A DNA stretch of 64,000 nucleotides from Trema orientale. Taxonomy: Eukaryota > Streptophyta > Magnoliopsida > Rosales > Cannabaceae. The position numbers and the translations under genes were made by a program. Position 1 is the stretch's first letter. Every line of letters starts with the position of its first letter. The notes beneath the pieces are model-generated. The model was not told the DNA's origin, did no database searches, and saw nothing but the letters and a program-made list of their open reading frames with translations. The stretch is from NCBI GenBank assembly GCA_002914845.1, contig JXTC01000011.1, forward strand, positions 1,176,237 to 1,240,236, in the 5' to 3' direction. Of this stretch, positions 11,430-24,715 are shown in pieces.

Positions 11430-12576
11430 AAGAACAATCTAGAACAATTAATCATTTTACTGTAAAATTATGAATTTACCTCGTACGTTGAATGACAAAA
11501 TTGTTTCTCTTTCAAAAACAATAAAAGACCACAGGGAGCCACAAAAATTTATCGATTTTATCAGTAAGGGTTTAAACTCGAACGACAAAAGAAAATATTT
11601 ATTTGGAAATATTGAATACTATAATTGTCTCTAACAAATTTTTATGCTTTAAAAATATTGTATAATAACTTCATTATTAAGGTGAAGATTTCTTTTTTAA
11701 TATAGATAACTAAGTTGTCTCATTAATTGATCATTTATTTCATTGTGTAGCTGATTACAATTATACTAGCAACTAGTAAAATTAAAGTCAACATCATAAG
11801 CTGATAAACTAAGAGATATGGATTTAATTTTGGATACCAACCATTTTTTTAGCAACATCATCAATGTATTTTAATTCAAAGAATTCCTCAATAGAGATAG
11901 ATTAGGATTGAATATGTTCAGAGGAGAAGAAAAAAGAATGAAAAGTTAAAAGATTTCTATTTTTTCTCATGGAAGAGGATAGTTATAAAATATTTTTTTT
12001 TTTTTTTGAAAACTAATTCAAGATTTTTATTAAATGGTTAACGTTGAGCATTTAGATGAGAATGGTACATCAGAATTTAGACCCATTTTGGCTTTTTTCA
12101 CTTAGCTTAATTAAATTCAACCTAATTTATCAAAAAAAAAAAAAGTAAACTTCAACTTATTTTTTCAATAAGAGAAAAATAAATCTAAAACATGTGTAAA
12201 CTAGTTATATATTTATGTCGCTAACAATTTTTACAGGTTCAGTTATAATTACATATTTTAAGCCAAAACAAATCTACAACTATCTATATCAGGATTATAT
12301 TATTCATTAAAAATATTTATATGAGCACCACGTATTTTTTTATAGGCATTTTTTTTATAGGCATTCCAAAACTATGTCGGTGAGTAACCACACACCAAAA
12401 GAAAAGAAGTTTTGAGATAAAAGCATGAACATTTAAAAAAAAAAAATCTCACTGAAATAACACATTATCACGCTGCAAAGCATTATCAAATTGATCGAAC
12501 TAAAACTATGCCATGAGGGTTCCCTCATTTAATAATTAAAAAAAAGGCCCATTCCAGGCGTGATGCGCATCATGTA
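11430..12576. other. AT-rich intergenic DNA
   Basis: No gene is supported. There are poly-T and poly-A runs near 11990 and 12130 and a small repeat of 'tataggcatttttt' at 12340-12365. Confidence 0.45.
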
Positions 12577-13121
12577 TAGGAATGGCAATGGGGCGGATCG
12601 GGGACGGTTTTTTAATTACCATCCCCATCCCCGAAAGCCAATTACAATACCATACCCGCCCCATTAACCATTCTTTTGGATGCGGGGACGGTGCGGGTAT
12701 TAACCAATGGATAACGAGGAAAACCGCGGTTACCCATTACCCATTAATAATATTAAAATATTAAAAAATTAAGATGAAAATACTAAATCCTTTTCATAAT
12801 CAACAAAATATTAAACACAACAATATACTAATAATTTTTAAACTCTAAAATTTAAATATATAAGTACATATAACTCTCTAAAATTATTATTTTACCAAAG
12901 ATATAATAATATTGATAGTATAAAATTAAATAGATATTTATATGTATAATAATTTTTCTATGTAAATATATATATCGGGGCGGGTACGGTGCGGATTATA
13001 CAAATACCGTCCCCGCACCATACCTGCATATTAACGGTACGGTTATTCCCCGCCCCGGTAATTTTCCCCGCTTGAGCGGTTTTTCCCCTCCCCATTCGGA
13101 TCGGATATATTGCCATCCCTA
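12577..13121. mobile_element. non-autonomous hAT element, intact ends and 8-bp TSD
   Basis: The 545-bp element starts taggaatggcaat and ends, reversed, tagggatggcaat, with GC-rich arms (gggcggatcgggga, ggggacggtgcggg) around an AT-rich core. It is flanked by perfect 8-bp copies of atcatgta (12569-12576 and 13122-13129), the duplication size of hAT transposases. It has no transposase. The GC content of the arms contrasts sharply with the neighbourhood. Confidence 0.85.
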
Positions 13122-13138
13122 ATCATGTACAAATGTTA

Positions 13139-13690
13139 AGAATGGAGACGGAGAGGATTTTTTAATTACCATCCACATCCTTGAAAGTCAATCATAATAC
13201 CATACATGCCTCACTAATTATTCTTTTGGATGCGAAGACGGTGTGGATATTAATCAATGGATAACAAACTTGAAAGCTAATCATAATACCATAGATGCCT
13301 CACTAATTATTCTTTTGGATGCGAAGACGGTGTGGGTATTAATCAATGGATAACAAAAAAAACCATGGTTACCCATTATTCATTGAAAATAATAAAATAT
13401 TAAAAAAAATAAGATAAAAATACTAAATTCTTTTCATAATCAACAAAATATTAAACACAACAATATATTAATAATTTTTAAACTCTAAAATTTAAATATA
13501 TAAGTACATATAACTCTCCAAATTCATTATTTTACCAAAGATATAAGAATATAAATAGTGTAAAATTAAATAAATATTTATATGCATATTAATTTTTCTA
13601 TATAAATATATATATCGGGACGAATACGGCGCGAATTATACTAATACCGTCCCCGCACCATACCTGCATATTAACGGTGCTAAGATCGGA
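13139..13690. mobile_element. decayed second copy of the same hAT element
   Basis: Lying 10 bp after the first copy's TSD in the same orientation, it repeats the internal text of the 12577 element from 'gacggagaggattttttaattacc' on with many C-to-T type differences (for example ccatccccatcc has become ccatccacatcc), ending around 'cctgcatattaacggtgc'. A stretch of about 85 bp (around 13180-13265 and 13266-13350) is duplicated in tandem inside it. The terminal repeats are lost. It is clearly older or less protected than copy 1. Confidence 0.7.
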
Positions 13691-14666
13691 TAACACAGAT
13701 ACTCGTAACCGTTAGTTATATTATTATTCTCAACAATTGTGCGCATGTAAATTGCAATGAACAGTGGGTTCACGAATATGATTGTTGCCACAATACGCAC
13801 TTGGTGGAGTAGGGAAAGTGCTCATGTAAGATTAAGCAGGAAAAAAAAAATCGTGGAAGGTTGTGCTCCACTCAAATATAAAATTTGCCACAATTGGCAA
13901 TTGCTTCCTGATAATATTTTGACAAGTGCTTTTTCTACATGATATCAGCTCAAAGATAACACACTTCTACAGATTCCAACTAATTAGGGACTAAGAGAGA
14001 AAAAAAAAAAAAAAAATCTATATTTTTAGCATAGAACACTTCATTTATCTTCTCCCAAATTGGGCTTCTTTTTAAAAAAAAAAAAAACCAAACAAACAAA
14101 CCTTAATGGTGAAAGAATTCGAATATTAAATCTCAATAACTTAGATCTCAACACGAGATTAAAGGTATGTGTGGTTATTAAGCACGGATGAGTTGCTCAA
14201 CTACTAAATGGTTGGTACATCCAAGTCAAAAGGAGACTTTCTCTTCCCTCAAGCAACAGTGATATGGCTCCATCACCCTGCTTTGTTTATTGATTTTGAT
14301 CTGTCTACAATAATTGGGTAAATCAACCCAAAAAGGCAGAGATCTCAAGGCAATTTTAACAGAACCTATCAAGTAACTCCATGAGTATGGATCCATCTAG
14401 TGTCTTTTAGGCAATGACTAATGTACAAATGACTAAAAAAAAAGTAACTCAAACAACACTATATCATTTGAAATAAGTCTATAATACACCATGTTCTGAA
14501 ACTAAGAACTTCAAGAAAGCTACTTTACATCTGAGGTAGTGAAACTGATAAAAGGGAAAACACATTTAGAAGTTTGAAATAAAAGTGGCAACTGCCAATT
14601 ACCTATATATATGGCTTTGAGGTATATGTATATCACAATAGCTGAATAGCAGTATCATTATGTAAC
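13691..14666. other. intergenic region downstream of MCA1
   Basis: This is the 3' flank of MCA1, including its 3' UTR directly below 14667. It has poly-A runs near 14000 and 14085. No gene or clear repeat is seen. Confidence 0.45.
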
Positions 14667-17600
14667 TTAGGATTCCATGTATTGTGATGGTGGAGGGCTG
14701 GTTTTCGTCTTCTCAGGACCTGCAAGGAGGTTCTACGTCATATACTATAGACTAAACATTAGAAATCTCAATATCATATTTATGAATAAAGGTATGAGAA
14801 CATACCATAAACACCACGTATCTCAACTTCTCGCCATTCTTGGACAAGGGCACAGCAGCAACACATGAAATGAGAAAGGAAATCGTCGATAAAGCCTCCC
14901 TGACAAAGAAGTAAAGATCATGACCTTTTCAGTTCTTTTACAGCACTTCAAAGGATATTGTCGCCAGAAATCAGAGACTTTTGGTCAGTGTTAAGTTTTT
15001 GTCAATGTAACAGACTCCCAATCAAAGTCAAGAGAGACAAGTTGGAGTCGCTTAATGTCTAAAACACACGGATAATTCACAAGAGAATATGATGAATATG
15101 CAGTTGGGGGAGAAGACACCTACCGTGATATTCAAAGTTTTGCGAAGTTTCCTCCTAATGCAGCAGGTATAGCAACAGCAAGACAAAATCAACGAATATG
15201 CCATCAACTCGTTACATGCTTCTGCTGAAGCTGATCATCATAGAAACAGATGTTCTACGTATAAGTTTCCAATAGTACCAAAACCATGTTGAAAATTTCA
15301 ATGTTCTTGCAGTTTAATTTAACCGAAAAAGAGGGTAAATTCATAACCTGGAATTCTAGGAATTGAACCACAAAATGGTTCTTGGTATAAGAGCCAAATT
15401 GAAAATAAAAAACCACAAAATGAAATTATCACATTTTAACCGCAGCTGAACACGTGATATGGTATACTTAGGGCTTGCTCAGATTTGGAATACAAGAAAT
15501 ATGTTAATACACTGTTGTCCTCTTTAAAAACTGTGTTAAATAACACGATTATCTGGACTGGTGAACACAAATCAGACAACATTCTGCAATTGTGTGTCCT
15601 AACTAGGGTTTTGGCACTCCTAACTCTCATAACTATATCATTCCTAACTTGGCACTTTAATTTTTAATCATCCTTAAACTTGTAATAAATCATTCTCGAA
15701 CTCATTTAAGATCTCATACTAGACTATATTTGGTAGGAGGAGCGGAAGATAGGAAGGAATGAGACCTACACTACTAAGGGAAGAGAAGTGAGAGAGGAGG
15801 GGACATACTTTCCTCTTTGTGTTTGGTACAAAAGGAAGGAGAAAAGACTGTTAGGAATCTGATAGAACCAGATTCGCCGCTCCCAGGATCTCACTTCAAC
15901 GAATATCAGAATAACAGAGAAATAAAAACAGGGAATAGAAACAATCACTGCAACACAAGAATCTGCCCTAAAATTTTCTACAATCATATAGATTTCCCTC
16001 TTTTCTACCCAACCCAATCACCCCAATACACCCAGCACTCTCACAAATATTCCCGCCTCACAAGAAAAAGAGAACAACTATCCCTACTCCTTGAAAGGAA
16101 ACACACAAAGAGACTAAAAAAGGAATTTCCCAGAAGAAGAAAATACTTGAAATGCTACATATTGGGGTGAGGTAAGCAAGGAGGTAGCCTCCTTATATAA
16201 GGCTCAAGCCTCCCTTCCTCTCTATCTTCTACCGACGTGGGACTTTGGCTTCTTTCATACTTTTAATATTTAGCCAAATTCCAACAAAAGACCAAAACCT
16301 TCTCTCTTACTTGGTAAAAAGGAGAAATGGAAGGAAGGTGAAAGATTTTAGTGAAAATAATCACTCTCCCCCTTGAGTGGGCATCTCCCTCCTAAATCTC
16401 TCCAATTTTGGAGTGATTAAAATTTGGTTAAAATTGAGGATTTGAAATCCCTTGTCTAATCTATTCCGTCATAGAATCCTTCCTCCAAACAACGACCATA
16501 CCCCTAATCAATCAAATAATCCCCTCAATCCTCTCCTTCCTTCCACTTCTCCCTCCTAGCAAACACACTCTAGTCTTATCATAGAGGATTGTAAGTCTCA
16601 TTTTCATAGCCCCCAAGTTTAATCTTGGTTGATTAGACAGCTCCAAACTTGTAGAAACCATAATTAAACCATAATTAATCCTAAGCACCTCAATTAGTCA
16701 CGTGCCACCAGCCCACCACACAAACAATTCGTGGACTTTTCTTAAATCCTTATATTTCACCGTGATTGAACAATCAATTTTTTTAATTTTAGCAAATGGT
16801 CAGAAATTCCAAAGAGAGAAACATCTTAACAGCGAATTCAAATATTCCGCAAACTTTCTTGCAATGGCATATGAATGATAGATCACCTAATTACACACAA
16901 AGCCAAGCCAGAAAAACTACTAAAATGAAAATGCTATTCAAAATTAAAATACTATTCAGGCAATAAAAACCATTTGGAAGAAAATACAAAAACAAAAATG
17001 AGTACAGCAACTCAACTAAGCTTGAGATCTCCACTAGTAATGAAACAAAAATGCATTTGTCCGAAAGCAGTCAAACCTAGCCAAATCATTTAGAAGCAAC
17101 AAAAGTGCATATTATTGTGACTTACATGCAAACTGCTTGGAACAGTGTTAACAAAGGTTTGAAGTAACTTACACATGTGCCTGTTTCTTGCTACTGTAGC
17201 AATTCTTGACAAAGTTCCGCAAGGGTAAAAGAATGTCTTTATACCTGCAATATGGACAAACATGCTTTAGCATTGAGGGCACACTTCTAGCAAAAGTGAC
17301 AGTTTGTTGGCTTAATACTTCAGCAAGAAGATTGAAACCTTCTCTAAAAGACTAAGATATCTGTCACCAAATAGAAGCAAAATGGCAATAGTCTTTGGAA
17401 ATATTTAGTCAACCCATGCACCATCATAATAAAAGCAAGAAGGCGTACACAAAGAAGGTTCTGAACAACACCCCAGCAGATCAGTATGCCACTCTTCATG
17501 CCGATATGAGCCTCTAGTTGACAGAAGATCATGTCCAGACGAAACTGAAGAAGTGTTTCTGCAGGTAAATATGACATAAGTACAACCTCTTTTTTCAAGT

Positions 17601-19558
17601 CACCATGTTACACATAAATAAATGAAATTGATATGATTGTTGGTATACTAAATGAAAAGAATTCTGACCTGGAAGTAACGCGACTATCACTTCTCTTATG
17701 ATAGTTCTCATCTGATGAATGCTCCTTCTCACTATTGGCATCTGAATAGTTCCGCTCTATTTTCTTGTGGCTTTTTTCAGGTGAATTATTCTCTGGAAGA
17801 GAATTTGCAGCAACAGCTTCTGTGACGTCTATCAAGCGCTGAATCACTTCACATTGACTCACATCATAATTAGCTTGCGACCTCTGTAGTTCAAGTTGAA
17901 GCTTTTCATTTTCCTTCTTAAGCGCTTCTTTAAAAGGTAAGTTAGGGTAAGAGCAAGAAAGAGTTTTCTTCAACACCGCTGGTTCTGGTTGCAGAATTAC
18001 ATCCTGTATCTTTCTGTCCTCATCATCCAATGTATATTCACATTGATCTCTTTCAATGTATTCAAGTCTCTCCTGCAGATTTGAAAGAATAACTTAAATC
18101 AAGTTAAACTGCAATCTAAAAAAACCAAGGGAGTCAGTTATTTAGTATAACTTGCATATATATGTAACAACTGAAAATTTTGAAGCAGAGCAAGAGTAGA
18201 TACAGCTGCACAATGTAATTGCATAAACAAAATAGTAGATTCAAAAAAGTGACACAAGTTAAATGAAAATAGCATTATCTATTGAACTTAGGAATAAGTG
18301 CCTGGATAAACAAATTAAGTCTTGAGACTTTTATAGATCGTCCATTTCTTTCACTGGATACCAATTATTCCATGTACATTCATTTCCTTAATCAGTTTAT
18401 CTTAAGATTACTTTTTTGTAGGAAGAATGAGATCTAACAAGTTTACTAAGAAATTTGGCCAAATTTTCTCAGAAAAATTCTGATCTCACTGTGAGACTTA
18501 TAACGGAGCTGACCTCATTCAGCTCATACAATTCATCAGCAATCACCGACATACCAGTATCTTAAAATTCAATTCTAAGGCATATATCTTCCAATGCCAG
18601 AAACTGCAAACAGTCCAGTGCCCTGGGCCAATCTATCAGTGTAGCAAGCTCCCACTACCTAAACCAGAAAAGTCACAAATTTTTCTACCAATTATGAAAA
18701 TGCCAGATCCATCAACTCAAATGAAACATATTTTTCAGTTGAAAACGCTACAATCTAGCTACAGCCTTGAGTAGATTAGAGGTCCAGCAATTCAAACTTC
18801 AAAGTAACTGTCTTTATCACTTCAATATTTGATATCCCAACTAAAGGATGGAGTAGATTCAACTTCCCGCGAAAAAGAAAAAAGCGTAAATACCCAAGTT
18901 TGTTAGAACTTTTGACTCTTAATTTGAATCATATCTTTCAAGAAAATTTTTGGCTGAAAGCAACAAGATATCTTCTAAAAAAATGCTGATATTCAGCAAA
19001 AATACAGAAAACCCAAGACTTCTAAAGGGTCAAATTTTCTTAACCATCCATAATTTAACAACAAACCAGACAAGCTAAACACTATCAAGAAAAATAAGCC
19101 AACATATCACTACTAATCTAAAACAAACCAAAAAGAAGAAGAATCAATACCCTGACTCGAGCATTGTCAACGAGAGTAATCAGAGGGACAAGGCGAAGGT
19201 ATCTATCGATTTCGTTCTGGGCCTTCCTGAACTGATACACAATGTTCCACCCCATAGCAAGCAAGTAGAGGTAGCTCCGGTCCTGGCAGCTATTGACCAG
19301 AACGTAGGACCTTCTGAGAGCATCCTCAAGCTGCTCCAAGGGCTCCCTCGTCTCAGGGTACCTCTTCAGCTCCGAGATCTTGAGCTGCTCAAGTAAGTTA
19401 CCAATCAACTTAAGATGCTGCGCAAACTGCCTGCAATTCTTCTTGTGCATCCGAGCCGTGTTCGCAGCCTTCACAATCATGGCGATTAAGCGCACCGCAT
19501 CGAAGCCCGCTAGCTGGGCCACATTCGCAATTTCCCCAATATGCTCCCAAGAAGCCAT
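14667..19558 (-). CDS. MCA1: MID1-complementing activity protein (Ca2+-permeable mechanosensitive channel)
   Basis: Seven exons, all with GT/AG borders and matching phases: 19558-19151, 18072-17669, 17558-17449, 17244-17173, 15230-15124, 14899-14806 and 14719-14667. They give 415 residues, close to Arabidopsis MCA1. MCA proteins are plasma-membrane Ca2+ channels that sense membrane stretch, touch and hypo-osmotic shock. The N-terminus MASWEHIGEIANVAQLAG and the block KNCRQFAQHLKLIGNLLEQL are diagnostic. The first hydrophobic stretch (about residues 17-33) is the family's membrane segment. An EF-hand-like acidic stretch (about 143-160) is followed by a coiled coil (about 183-215, KENEKLQLELQRS) and a PLAC8 cysteine-rich domain (about 295-400) with SCCCYTCC and MCCCCALVQEW. 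The protein ends SPPPSQYMES. Intron 4 (17172-15231, 1.9 kb) hosts a MITE with a nested solo LTR. No broken residue is seen; the exons look fully functional. Confidence 0.95.
15722..16575. mobile_element. Harbinger-type MITE inside MCA1 intron 4, split by a solo LTR
   Basis: The TIRs are gactatatttggtagg on the left and, reversed, gactagagtgtgtttgctagg on the right, flanked by cta and tta, a TTA/TAA-type TSD with one change. Without the inserted LTR and its TSD the element is about 410 bp. The copy at 34392-34788 has the same ends and the same ggaagg/ccttcc-rich interior, and a shorter relative is at 60758. There is no coding capacity. It lies antisense or neutral within the intron and does not touch splice sites. 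Confidence 0.7.
15849..16286 (+). mobile_element. solo LTR nested in the intronic MITE
   Basis: A 438-bp unit beginning TGTTAGGAAT and ending AATTCCAACA, flanked by perfect 6-bp direct repeats aaagac (15843-15848 and 16287-16292). A TATATAAGG box near 16193 puts U3 on the left and the orientation on the plus strand, opposite to MCA1. No internal retroelement region accompanies it, so it is the product of LTR-LTR recombination of a full element. The identical TSDs point to a moderately young insertion. Superfamily is not determinable from the LTR alone. Confidence 0.85.
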
Positions 19559-20206
19559 TTTTAGCCTCTCTCAATTGGCTAAGCTAACTGGTGAGAAATT
19601 TTAGCAAATTTGGGGAAAACCCAGAATTTTTTTCGCGGTTTCAAGCCGGATCAAAGGCTTGGTCATGGGATTTTCCCAGAAACTGCATTAGTATTCAAGA
19701 TCTTGGCTATGGAGTCACATACAACTTCGTAAAGCGTATCTCAACTGCAATGACAAAAATAAATAAACAATAAATCAGATAACGAAAGCTCCAAGATTCT
19801 CCTTTACGCTTCTTGACTAAACTTTTCAACGCCTGAAAAAAAAAAAAAAAAAGGAAGAAGAAGCTAAACACATTGTTAGCTTTAATCACTTCATCAGCGA
19901 GAAACACTGTATATACATATACATATATAATCCAATTTAACTTCAATAGTTTATACAAACCAATAATTTCTAAGCTCAGCTGCTAAAAAAACAGCTGTAG
20001 CTACCGGAAAACACCCTTTCTTCGCCGGAATCTTCAGGTCCGGAGAGAATACTCACCCCAATTTGATAGATAAAAAAAATAAATAAAATAAAATAAAACA
20101 AAGAAAAAAGCTAAGGAAAATATTAAAACACAATCACAATGCGAAAATATCATCCGTTCTATATATTCTTTTTCTTTTCAAAAAAGAAAAAAAAAAAAAA
20201 AAAAAA

Positions 20207-20243
<37 letters not shown>

Positions 20244-20640
20244 GGAAATGGGAGAGTCTCACCTTGGAGGTGAAAGGTCGAGTCTTTCCAAGTATTTCAG
20301 TGCAAATATATTTTATTAATTTAATGCATGAAACAGAAACGTCAAAGTGCGTGAAAAGGAGAAGAGGAAGAGGAAGAAGAGATGTGTTGGGTTCTGGGAA
20401 TGGCAGGCGGGCATTGCTTTGCGGAAACGACTCTCTCTGATCTCTTCTCCCCCTTTTCTGAGTACTAATTTGTCACTATTTTCAGCTCAAGAAAATCACC
20501 ACCAGGCCACAACAAGATGAGAGAGAGAGAGAGAAACAAAGCTAGCTCTCAAATCTCAATCTCTCTCTAGGAGGTGTCCTCTTCTCAGCAGAGTCAGTCT
20601 CTCTTCTCTCTCTCTCTCTCTCTCTCTATGTATGTTTGGC
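19559..20640 (-). promoter_or_regulatory. 5' leader/promoter region of MCA1 with GA/CT microsatellites
   Basis: Upstream of the MCA1 start codon lie a (GA)n run at 20208-20241, shorter GA runs at 20518-20535 and a CT run near 20602-20628. Long GA/CT tracts just upstream of plant genes are recognised by BBR/BPC GAGA-binding proteins and are common in 5' UTRs. The distance (up to 1 kb) suggests a leader intron, but I could not fix its borders. Confidence 0.4.
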
Positions 20641-23088
20641 TACAAGCGCGAACTCCACACTAGACAAGTCGAAGTAAATGGTGGATGACTGGAATTACTA
20701 GAATGCCCCTAGAATGCTCTATATACTACGACAATGGCGTGCTACTCTGTAGAGTCCGGAGTCTAGTTTTTCCTCTCCCGGACGAGTTGTGAGTTGACTC
20801 GGAGAGCTACCGAGAGTCCAATTCTACCCTTTCCCTCTCGTGAAAGCTGTGGTGGACAGGTGTCTGTTTTTGACGCTGCCCACATGCTATTGCATTTGCA
20901 TTTGCCATTTGATAGATAAAAGGTCCTATCCTTTCTTTTTCTTTCTTTCTTGGTTTGTATTTACATGGGGAAAAAAAATTGAACAAAAAAAAAAATGTAT
21001 AGTTGGAATTTTACTATAGATTGTCTATTCATAAACTAGAATAGTTTCTAGTTTATGTGGTAATATGGAATGTAGCAACTTTTTGTTTTCACGTGCAAGT
21101 ATGAGTTGGTGACAAAGAATATTCAATGGTCACGGGCTCAACTAAGAGTTTAATTATAAACATTAAGGGACAATTATAAAGTACTAATGGTTTTCATTTG
21201 TATTTTTGAGGAGGAAAAAAGAGAGGTCATTTTTTGATTTTCATGTACTTATCATGGGTTTTATACATTTAAAAGTTTTATACATTTAAAGCAAAAATAA
21301 TAATTCATTCCCTTTTTCTCAACGTTGGATCACACTAACTTGCTGTTAGTACCTATTGTAGTCTCAAATTTGACTTTGTTATTTTGTAGTTAGTAGAAAC
21401 AATTTACCAAATAATGTCACAGTGGACTTGTTGCTTTGTAGTCAGTAGAACTCGTTGCATGATTGATAAGCCAAATTGGTTGGTACAATTAACACTAGTC
21501 ACCTTTCTTTCCGAAAAAAAAAAAAAGAAAAGAAAATACTAGTCACTTTTTATTAAGTTTTTATAAGCGATTTATAAGTCATTGTATTTGGCTATGCATT
21601 TCTTGCTTAGGTTAGAAGTAACTTTTTACATAAGTGATCAATAAAAATGAAATATGTACAATAGAAACTGTGTAATTTAACTCATCTCAAAAGCCATTGA
21701 CTCTATAGAATATGAAATGATATATACCGTTAACACAATTTGTGTTATGGTGTGTGACAAGTTAATGTAGCTCCAGCTGTCCCAAATGTCTCTCGGAAGA
21801 AATGGAAGGATAAAAGCGTCATGGAAAAAACACACCAACTATAAACAGGAAAACGCATATTCTAATACAACATCCATTGCTTTATCAACTGCCAAATGTG
21901 GGTCCACCTATGTACGACCGTGACATGCTTGCACATGACTTGCATGCCACGTGTCATCCAGCTTTCAACGTCACTCCGTTGATGGCTCTCTGTCTCCCCA
22001 GCCCATCTAAATGTGATAATATATGAAAATGTAATGTCGAAAAACAAATTAGATAAATGAAAATAAAATACAACAATAAATGAATAAAAATATAAACCAA
22101 ATTCTGTAAAGTGCAAATGGCTCGTTCAGGATGATGTGAGACTAAACCTATGATTAAATGGTTTTTTATTGGAAGTTATTAATTAAATGTTGAAACAAAC
22201 CTACTTTTATGATTAGTAAGAACTGTTAAAAAAAAATGTTTTATAATTTAAATTCTAAAATTTGGACTCTACAAAATAATATTTTAAGATTATGGATCTT
22301 TGAAAATTAATATCTAAACTGATTTTTTGACCAATTTTGATAATAAAAAAATAATTATATCCTACAATAAACTGGATTAGTTTTATTATTCACCTTAATT
22401 TTAAGAATATCATTATCTTTTACTAGTTAAAGTTATTCAAAAAATCTACTTAAGATATTAATTTTTAGAAATTTTTAATTTTAATATATTATTTTTTACA
22501 GAGTCTAAACTTCAAAATTTAAAGTACAGAATAACTCAATTTCAATGTATATTTTTGCAGTTTATAAGGATTACCGTAGATCAACAAGTGAAGCTAATTA
22601 CTACAACTGAGAGTTTATCAAAATTAATAAATGAATACGATAACAGAGACAATGAGATATTTTTTTTGAATTAAAAATGACCATATAAGATGGACGTAAA
22701 ATTAAAATCATTTAAATGATGTTCGGCGATGAAATAGATGGGTTCATTTATCATAAAAGTGACCCATACGAGTTGACATTAACCGTACAATTGGTCATTA
22801 ACGTAAGGTTGATTCAAATTTTTTTAAAAAAAATATCGAAGTGACTACTTAAGAACCAGGAAATCAGCTTTCGAACTAATTTAAAGTGACTAATAAACCA
22901 AACATCTGGATTCATTGTAACTTATGACCAAAGCCATACGAAGATCTATGAGCGTAATTAACAGATCAGTACTAAACTTCAAGCTATAAGAAAAGATATT
23001 CCATTTATGATCATTTTTTTTATTTGACCAATTATACAAAGTGTCATACTATACTGCTTATACGTTACCACATAGAAGGATGTGATCA
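20641..23088. other. gene-poor AT-rich DNA
   Basis: No protein-coding gene is supported. Short frames here show no recognisable motif. Composition is AT-rich with A/T homopolymers. Confidence 0.45.
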
Positions 23089-23453
23089 ATGACCGAGCCA
23101 CTACGGGTTCATTTTTTTTAAAATTATATTTTTAACTTTAATTTTATTTAAAATTTGAGTTTTATCATCTATTTGACCTTCTGAATTTTTATAATTCTAA
23201 TTTTTGCCTTTTTTATATAAAAAAATTAATAATACTCCTAATATGATCAACTAATTCTTTTTAAATTTATGAATTTTACTTATATTATTTTGAAATAATA
23301 AATTTTACTCACATTTTATATAATTTTTTTTTTGGCCTCACTTTAAATAATTTTTAATTCCACATCGGTTTATATTAACTAATATGTTTCAAAATTAGTA
23401 AAAAAACAAATAATGTATGCTCCCCTAAAAAAAATGTAAGGCTCTGTCACTAA
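23089..23453. mobile_element. MULE-type MITE with 9-bp TSD
   Basis: The ends are inverted: left aatgaccgagccac, right reversed ttagtgacagagcc. Nine-base flanks atgtgatca (23080-23088) and atgtgatga (23454-23462) match in 8 of 9 positions, the TSD size of Mutator-like elements. The 365-bp interior is AT-rich without a frame. Confidence 0.5.
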
Positions 23454-23462
23454 ATGTGATGA

Positions 23463-24715
23463 GACTCTACATTATATAAGAACTTATGAAAGTTATACTT
23501 GTCGTTTTTATTCATAAGGTACTAATAAAGATCGCATTTTTCGGTTGAATTAATTTTATACTCGCAAACTTAGTAGGTAAATTGATAACATGTACATCCT
23601 GCTTTAAATGTTGAAATTTAAGGTTCAAATCTCAACCTTATCAGAAAAGTTCATTGATTTAATCTTCCATATTGAAGACTACGGGGTTCTATCATGTATA
23701 ATTAGATTTAAACTAATTTAATCTGAAAAACACTAAAGTTGATACTGGTGCAGTTTGCTTGCCATTATCAAAAGGAATAAAAGAGTTACAAATTTTAGTT
23801 TGGTGGTGGCTACATACTGCAACTCTTTCTGGAAAACGATAATCCAATTATGTGAGACAAACTGTTTTTGGTGGTTGGAGACAAACTGACGTTAGGTGGA
23901 GGGGAACACACTAAAAAAGAACAATAAAAAAACTGACCCTTTTTTTTTAAGCTAGGACATAAATAAAGTAAAGAGACTTTAGTATGTGACAGCTATCCAA
24001 TTGAAGAATATTATTCCTTAATTTATCGTTTTCTGTAAATAAGTTGAACGATATGTCATATAGGATTTGGAGCACAATATATTCATATTAGCTATATAGG
24101 CCGATTTCAAGAACCATTGTTATGTAGAGTAGTTAATTATATATTTCTCTAGTCAAAGTGGTTTATGCTCTAGTTTCCATGTCAATTGGCATTTAAATAT
24201 TATAAAGTTGTAATTAATTTAATGAAGACCCTGCTAAAAGAAGCCATAAAAGGCTGATATGTTACTAGTTTTCAAATCTGTTCACGGGTAGAATACTTAA
24301 TTGAATACTTGCAAGTATTCACAATTTAGCACATTATCATGCGTGTAGGATGTACAGACCCTTGAACTAAACCATAATACGAATATGTATCAATTTGAAA
24401 ATGCTAAATACAACACGATAATTTTGTTTAGATTTATATATTGACTGATGTGGCTAGTAAAACTAAAAATATGTATACCTTCAATATAAAGCACTTATAA
24501 ATGTCACATAACTCAATGTTTTTTAGATAATTTTTCAAGGTGTGCAACATTATTTGTATTAGTTTATTAGCGAAAATTCGATCAGGTTTTTATTTTTTTC
24601 TATAAATTAATTAAATATATATTATATTAATAATGCAAACTAAAGATTAAGGAATTAGCAAGAAAATTCTGAGTTTGTCTTACATAGTAAGTTTATCATA
24701 TAGCATTCCATCAAC
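23463..24715. other. intergenic DNA
   Basis: No gene is seen. A segment at 23575-23650 has a box-B-like 'ggttcaaatctcaacc' and may be the remnant of a tRNA-derived SINE, but A box, tail and TSD are not convincing. Confidence 0.35.

Noticed and set aside
23575-23650. Possible tRNA gene or SINE with a B-box-like motif
   Set aside because: No cloverleaf, weak A box, no tail and no TSD could be read.
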